Origin: a virus
Virus record (IMG/VR): IMGVR_UViG_3300042453_005552
Location: 1-25,671 of that record
Reading direction: 5' to 3' (one strand)
Length of the DNA stretch: 25,671 nt
Positions 22,283-25,671 of this stretch are shown here, piece after piece (within the stretch, counting starts at the first letter, position 1; every line of letters begins with the position of its first letter). The position numbers and the translations under genes are program-made. The notes under the pieces are model-generated. The model worked only from the letters and a program-made list of their open reading frames with translations. It was not told the DNA's origin and searched no databases.

Positions 22283-22954
22283 ATGGGAGACCAATTCCGC
22301 AAAGTGCTACCAGGGGATCCGCTGAAGATTCCGGCGGAAGCCTGGAATGCTTTGGTGGATTTGTCCCAACAGCAAAAGAACCAGCGGCACGATCAACGAT
22401 CGAACGACGAAGGTACGTCGCGTCAAACGACACTCGCCAAAGTACGCAACCAAACCGGTGTCGATCTGGATCGCTTCTCCGTTGTGGCACTCGGAACTCC
22501 AATCATCACCCCAGCGGCCAATCTCACCGAATTCAAACGCCAAGTCAGCTTCCAAGGTCTTGTTCCAAGTGCTGGCACTGGGCCACGCTTTGGTGTGCTA
22601 CTAGAACCGCTCAAGAACAATTTCATTGGCACCGCAGCGCTCGGAGGCTGCGTCATCACGCGAGTTTCCGTGGGTGCTACAGCGTACGCCTGTGCGGAAA
22701 CTGTGACCGGTCAAAACGGCTACTTACGCAGCGTTCCACACGGACCAGCATCGGTGCTGTGGATCGAATCCTCGGGCACGGTGCGATGGGCGGTGATTCG
22801 TTTCGATGATGCCAACTACGAAGAGATCGTCTTCATCACCAGCAATATTCCAGACGGCAACGGTTACTACCCAGGCGTCGTCCAGAAGTTTGACGTCGCC
22901 ACCAAATCATGGAGCACGATTTTTAACTGCAAGGTGGTGGATGCTAACAAATGA
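22283..22954 (+). CDS. Tail-region protein, unknown function
   Basis: A 223-residue protein. The first 45 residues are polar and Gln/Arg-rich (PAEAWNALVDLSQQQKNQRH). Residues ~60-185 look like a beta-barrel with VRWAVIRF at its end. The remaining ~40 residues form a small Gly/Tyr-containing module (DGNGYYPGVVQKFD). No enzymatic motif is seen. It overlaps the fibre gene by an ATGA junction, so it is probably a baseplate or fibre-attachment component. That is inferred from location. Confidence 0.55.
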   Translation: MGDQFRKVLPGDPLKIPAEAWNALVDLSQQQKNQRHDQRSNDEGTSRQTTLAKVRNQTGVDLDRFSVVALGTPIITPAANLTEFKRQVSFQGLVPSAGTGPRFGVLLEPLKNNFIGTAALGGCVITRVSVGATAYACAETVTGQNGYLRSVPHGPASVLWIESSGTVRWAVIRFDDANYEEIVFITSNIPDGNGYYPGVVQKFDVATKSWSTIFNCKVVDANK

Positions 22955-24438
22955 CCTTGTATTCACGTCGCTACATCGCCACTTCAGTAAATGGCTCGGT
23001 CGAAGGCCTGCCGGTGTATGCAGCGACCTGTGCGCAACAACGATCCGGGCAAGGCCCCAAACGCCAACTTGGACATTTCCTTGGGATGATTGATGGAGAA
23101 CCTTTGTATGCGGTATCTAGCTGTGAGTTTCCTAAGATGGGTCGTTACCTCATGCGTTATGTGGGGTTTGCCGACCTGCCTATCTACGCCATCGTTTGCT
23201 GCGAGCTTTCCTCGAGTGGATCTTCGGGGAGCAGTGGTTCATCGGGCACATCTGGCTCCTCTGGATCTTCGGGCTCTAGTGGCTCGTCAGGTTCATCGGG
23301 TTCAAGCGGCTCTTCGGGATCGAGTGGTAGCAGTGGATCCTCCGGTTCGAATTCCGGAAGCGGATCTGGATCCAAAGGAAGCTCTGGCCCCTCCGGGCAA
23401 AGCGGCAGCTCAGGGAGCAGCGGATACTCTGGTTCCAGTGGCTACTCAGGCAGCAGCGGATCATCGGGCTCGAGCGGTTCATCTGGCAGCTCCGGTTCAT
23501 CCGGCAGTGGCTCGTCGAGTAGTGGCTCGCAAAGCGGATCTTCAGGTAGTTCAGGGACGAAAGGTAGCTCAGGTCCAAGTGGCTCCAGTGGCCCAAGCGG
23601 CTCATCCGGTTCGAAGCCATCAGGGAGCAGTGGTTCAAGCGGTAGTGGATCATCAGCAAGCGGTTCATCGGGCAGTGGTTCCGCTGGCAGTTCAGGAACC
23701 AAAGGTAGCTCGGGATCTAGCGGCCCAAGTGGTAGCGGCTCAAGTGGGAGTGGATCACAGAGCGGTTCGCAAAGCGGCTCACAGAGTGGGTCCGGCAGTC
23801 AATCCGGTTCAGGATCGCAGTCAGGATCGCAGTCAGGATCGCAGTCAGGTTCGCAGTCAGGTTCGCAGTCGGGATCACAGTCGGGATCACAAAGCGGCAG
23901 CAAACCGTCCGGCTCAGGCTCCGGTTCATCGGGACCCAGTGGCAGTGTTTCAGGTCCCAGCGGCACTGGCCCCAGTGGCTCCGGCTCTGGCAGTAAACCA
24001 TCTGGTGGCAGCTATGGCAGTGGCTCTGGATCAAGCGGGTCCAGGTCTGGCTCGGGTTCAGGTAGCGGTTCCGGTTCCGGATCGAGTGGTGGTGGATCGA
24101 GTGGCGCTGGCTCCAGCGGACCAGGATCCAGCGGACCAGGATCTAGTGGTGTCGGTTCCAGTGGCGTTGGCAGTTCAGGGCAATCGTATGGCTCTAGCGG
24201 TAATAGCGGTGGCTCGTCGGGCGGCAGCGGCAGCTCTGGTTCAGCAAGTGGGTGTTGCTGCCCGTGTTACTACCAGTGGAACGGACTTGGCTGGGTGGCC
24301 GTTGCTGTGCCGGATCCGTGCATCATTCGGGTCGGCCCGCTTCAGGCCGCATGCATCTGTGCGGGGGATGAGCCGACCAGCCCCGGCTCCTATGTCGGAC
24401 AAACCATTTACACAGGATGCGAGCAAGGTGCGATATGA
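22951..24438 (+). CDS. Gly/Ser-repeat tail fibre-like protein with Cys-rich tip
   Basis: A 495-residue protein starting in an ATGA overlap. Residues 1-86 form an ordered head with repeated short motifs (LPVYAATC, PLYAVSSCEF, LPIYAIVCCEL), each a hydrophobic strand ending in Cys. Residues ~87-433 are low complexity. The first part is strictly Gly every third residue, mostly Gly-Ser-Ser with GPS, GYS, GQS and GTK variants; later it shifts to Ser-Gly-Ser-Gln and Gly-Ser units. The last 62 residues are Cys-rich (GCCCPC, a Trp-Asn-Gly-Leu-Gly-Trp turn, CIIRV, CICAG), probably a disulfide- or metal-stabilised tip. It is a plausible stalked adhesin. The Gly-X-Y periodicity recalls collagen-like phage fibres, but proline is scarce. 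Serine is abundant enough to be heavily glycosylated, and a glycosyltransferase gene lies two genes downstream. Confidence 0.75.
   Translation: MTLYSRRYIATSVNGSVEGLPVYAATCAQQRSGQGPKRQLGHFLGMIDGEPLYAVSSCEFPKMGRYLMRYVGFADLPIYAIVCCELSSSGSSGSSGSSGTSGSSGSSGSSGSSGSSGSSGSSGSSGSSGSSGSNSGSGSGSKGSSGPSGQSGSSGSSGYSGSSGYSGSSGSSGSSGSSGSSGSSGSGSSSSGSQSGSSGSSGTKGSSGPSGSSGPSGSSGSKPSGSSGSSGSGSSASGSSGSGSAGSSGTKGSSGSSGPSGSGSSGSGSQSGSQSGSQSGSGSQSGSGSQSGSQSGSQSGSQSGSQSGSQSGSQSGSKPSGSGSGSSGPSGSVSGPSGTGPSGSGSGSKPSGGSYGSGSGSSGSRSGSGSGSGSGSGSSGGGSSGAGSSGPGSSGPGSSGVGSSGVGSSGQSYGSSGNSGGSSGGSGSSGSASGCCCPCYYQWNGLGWVAVAVPDPCIIRVGPLQAACICAGDEPTSPGSYVGQTIYTGCEQGAI
23209..24249 (+). repeat. Ser/Gly codon repeat region of the fibre gene
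   Basis: About 1.04 kb of degenerate 9-base (Ser-Ser-Gly) and 12-base (Ser-Gly-Ser-Gln) units. Synonymous Ser and Gly codons are mixed (tct, tca, tcg, agc, agt; ggc, gga, ggt, ggg), which points to old divergence or selection for repeat stability rather than very recent slippage. Other frames stay open across it only because of the repeat. Confidence 0.9.
23809..23892 (+). repeat. Seven tandem 12-bp units encoding Ser-Gly-Ser-Gln
   Basis: The unit TCAGGATCGCAG occurs three times exactly (23809-23844), twice as TCAGGTTCGCAG and then twice with more changes up to 23892. This block is more homogeneous than the rest of the stalk, so it is the likeliest place for recent expansion or contraction. 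Confidence 0.85.
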
Positions 24439-24968
24439 CCAGACCTATTGAGTGTCCACACAACGTTGATGGCTATTGCCAGATCTCAACCGATTTGGCC
24501 CAGATGCCGGTTCCTATCGCCCAGGATGCCTGCGCTGCATGCATCCTGCAAGCAAATCCGCGAACCAAGAACTCCGTCACCTGCAGCAAGGCGATTCAGT
24601 ATCGAACGCTTGTCGGCATGCTTCCCACCGATGAGTTACTGGAGTGCGTGAAGCCACCATCGCGAGGTGTCGGAACCGAACTGGAATCCCTCATCGAGCA
24701 AACTCGCAGCTTCCTTCGGCGAGTCTGGCTGGGTTGGCTCATTCCCCCACGAGTCCAATGTGGCTGCTCGGCAACGCGGAGTTCCATGAATCAGCAAGGC
24801 GTGCTCGGATGCCTTCGCAATCGAGACAAACTCGCCGACGAAATTCTGGACCGATGGCGAAAGCATGTGCCAATCATTCGATTCGTTCCGTTGTCTCGAT
24901 TTTTGGTCGGGATCTATCTAATTCAGGCGATTCGCCGATTTCAAAACAAGGAGACTGCCAATGGCTAG
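24435..24968 (+). CDS. Cys-rich protein of unknown function, coupled to the fibre and glycosyltransferase
   Basis: A 177-residue protein. ATG 24435 is chosen (AAGGTG upstream, ATGA overlap with the fibre stop); an in-frame ATG at 24417 lies inside that gene. There are two cysteine clusters: residues 7, 15, 33, 36 and 50 (CPHNVDGYC, then DACAAC) and residues 109, 111 and 126 (CGC, then MNQQGVLGC). The centre has a hydrophobic helix (FLRRVWLGWLIPP). The clusters look like metal-binding sites. It may assist fibre folding or glycosylation, judged only from gene order. It overlaps the glycosyltransferase gene by eight bases. Confidence 0.6.
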   Translation: MTRPIECPHNVDGYCQISTDLAQMPVPIAQDACAACILQANPRTKNSVTCSKAIQYRTLVGMLPTDELLECVKPPSRGVGTELESLIEQTRSFLRRVWLGWLIPPRVQCGCSATRSSMNQQGVLGCLRNRDKLADEILDRWRKHVPIIRFVPLSRFLVGIYLIQAIRRFQNKETANG

Positions 24969-25671
24969 TTGCATGGAAGCCCATCCCGATCTGACTCCCG
25001 AAGCGATGATGGAACTGATCGCCCAGTGTCCACCAGGACCTTGGCCCAACGCCTGGGGTACATGGGACAACACGATTGAAGCCCATCGCAGATTGATTGA
25101 CCAGTACATTGACAACCTCATGCCCAGCAGAGTGACTTACTCGCAAGAGCGAGGCATCGTCATCGCTGGGGGAGGTTTAAAGTACTTTCCGAGCGTTTGG
25201 GTCAACGTGAATCTGCTTCGGCATTTTGGCTGCACGCTCCCGATCCAGCTTTGGTATCTGGGCGACACCGAGATGGATCCCTACATGAAACGATTACTTG
25301 AACCGCTCGGTGTTGAATGCATCGATGCCCGTGAGATTGAGAAACAGCACCCATGCCGGATCCTCTGTGGCTGGGAACTGAAACTCTACGCGACGCTCCA
25401 CTCACCGTTTGCCCAGGTTCTATTTCTGGACGCCGACAATGGGGTCGTGTGCGATCCAACGTATTTGTTCGACTGCGGGGAATACAAACGCCACGGCGCG
25501 GTTTTCTGGCCAGATTACGCGTGCTGGACGCTCAAGCCTGGCGTTTGGAAAGTTTTCGGGATGATGGATATGGCCGAACCGGAAGTGGCCGAGCACGAAC
25601 GAGCCTTCGAGTCCGGGCAATACCTCATCGACAAACGTCGCTGCGATCGCGAACTGCGATTGTCGTTACTC
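24961..25671 (+). CDS. GT71-like (MNN1-type) glycosyltransferase, N-terminal part; 3' end outside the window
   Basis: The first 237 residues are present and the frame is open to the end of the window. ATG 24961 follows AAGGAG at the usual spacing. Residues ~65-100 (GIVIAGGGLKYFPSVWVNVN, then LPIQLWYLGD) and residues 136-165 (CGWELKLYATL, VLFLDADNGVVCDP) match alpha-mannosyltransferases of the MNN1 group: nucleotide-sugar fold, DAD at 157-159 as the metal-binding DxD, and FESGQYLID at 216-224. The enzyme would add a sugar, probably mannose, to a protein or glycan. It has no signal peptide at its start and probably acts in the cytoplasm. The adjacent Ser-rich fibre is a candidate acceptor. Confidence 0.85.
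   Translation, partial: MASCMEAHPDLTPEAMMELIAQCPPGPWPNAWGTWDNTIEAHRRLIDQYIDNLMPSRVTYSQERGIVIAGGGLKYFPSVWVNVNLLRHFGCTLPIQLWYLGDTEMDPYMKRLLEPLGVECIDAREIEKQHPCRILCGWELKLYATLHSPFAQVLFLDADNGVVCDPTYLFDCGEYKRHGAVFWPDYACWTLKPGVWKVFGMMDMAEPEVAEHERAFESGQYLIDKRRCDRELRLSLL

Noticed and set aside
23090-24451. Second open frame of 453 codons over the fibre repeat, and Pro/Glu/Asp-rich open frames on the opposite strand
   Set aside because: They are open only because the Ser/Gly codon repeat never makes stops in those registers; no start signals or conserved ends are seen.
1-25671. tRNA, rRNA, integrase, insertion sequences, attachment sites and lysis genes
   Set aside because: I looked for characteristic motifs of these and recognised none, so nothing is reported.

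Overview
This 25.7-kb window is the interior of a tailed-phage genome, probably a temperate or integrated siphovirus. Both ends are cut through genes: the C-terminus of a primase/helicase-like protein on the left and the N-terminus of a glycosyltransferase on the right. The DNA is moderately GC-rich by eye and full of CGATCG/GATCG words. The gene families resemble what is seen in Planctomycetota (Pirellulaceae-like) genomes and their prophages: DUF3987-type primase, ParB-methyltransferase fusion, GT71-like glycosyltransferase, trypsin-like protease and a long Ser/Gly-repeat protein. The host call is an inference, because no rRNA, tRNA or host housekeeping gene is present. No integrase, repressor, lysis cassette or attachment site was recognised.

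Layout. (1) 1-2811, plus strand: primase C-terminus, a 570-base non-coding stretch with iteron-like GTGAAAGAAG repeats and hairpins (a candidate origin, or a decayed coding tail), two very small genes and a ParB-domain DNA methyltransferase. (2) 2808-7097, minus strand: ten small accessory genes in three transcription units. Each unit is headed by a copy of a related ~100-140 bp leader, and two end at hairpin terminators with a shared tail motif. They include a DUF4314 protein, a HARE-HTH DNA-binding protein, an amidoligase and several proteins of unknown function. (3) 7373-25671, plus strand: a tightly packed late operon in canonical siphovirus order. It runs: small terminase-like protein, large terminase, zinc ribbon, small connector-region protein, portal, prohead protease fused to the major capsid protein, decoration protein, an unexpected secreted trypsin-like protease, head-tail connector and completion proteins, tail tube, two overlapping tail assembly chaperones, tape measure, distal tail proteins, a Gly-X-Y (mostly Ser) repeat fibre, a Cys-rich protein and a GT71-like glycosyltransferase.

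How it fits together. Genes 7373-22954 package DNA and build capsid and tail. The unusual parts are the Ser/Gly-repeat fibre translationally coupled to a Cys-rich protein and a glycosyltransferase (possibly a glycosylated adhesin system), the trypsin-like protease with signal peptide and C-terminal membrane segment inside the head-tail module, and the repeated-leader minus-strand island. Nine of the ten genes in that island share one codon phase, which leaves a 4.9-kb stop-free antisense frame.
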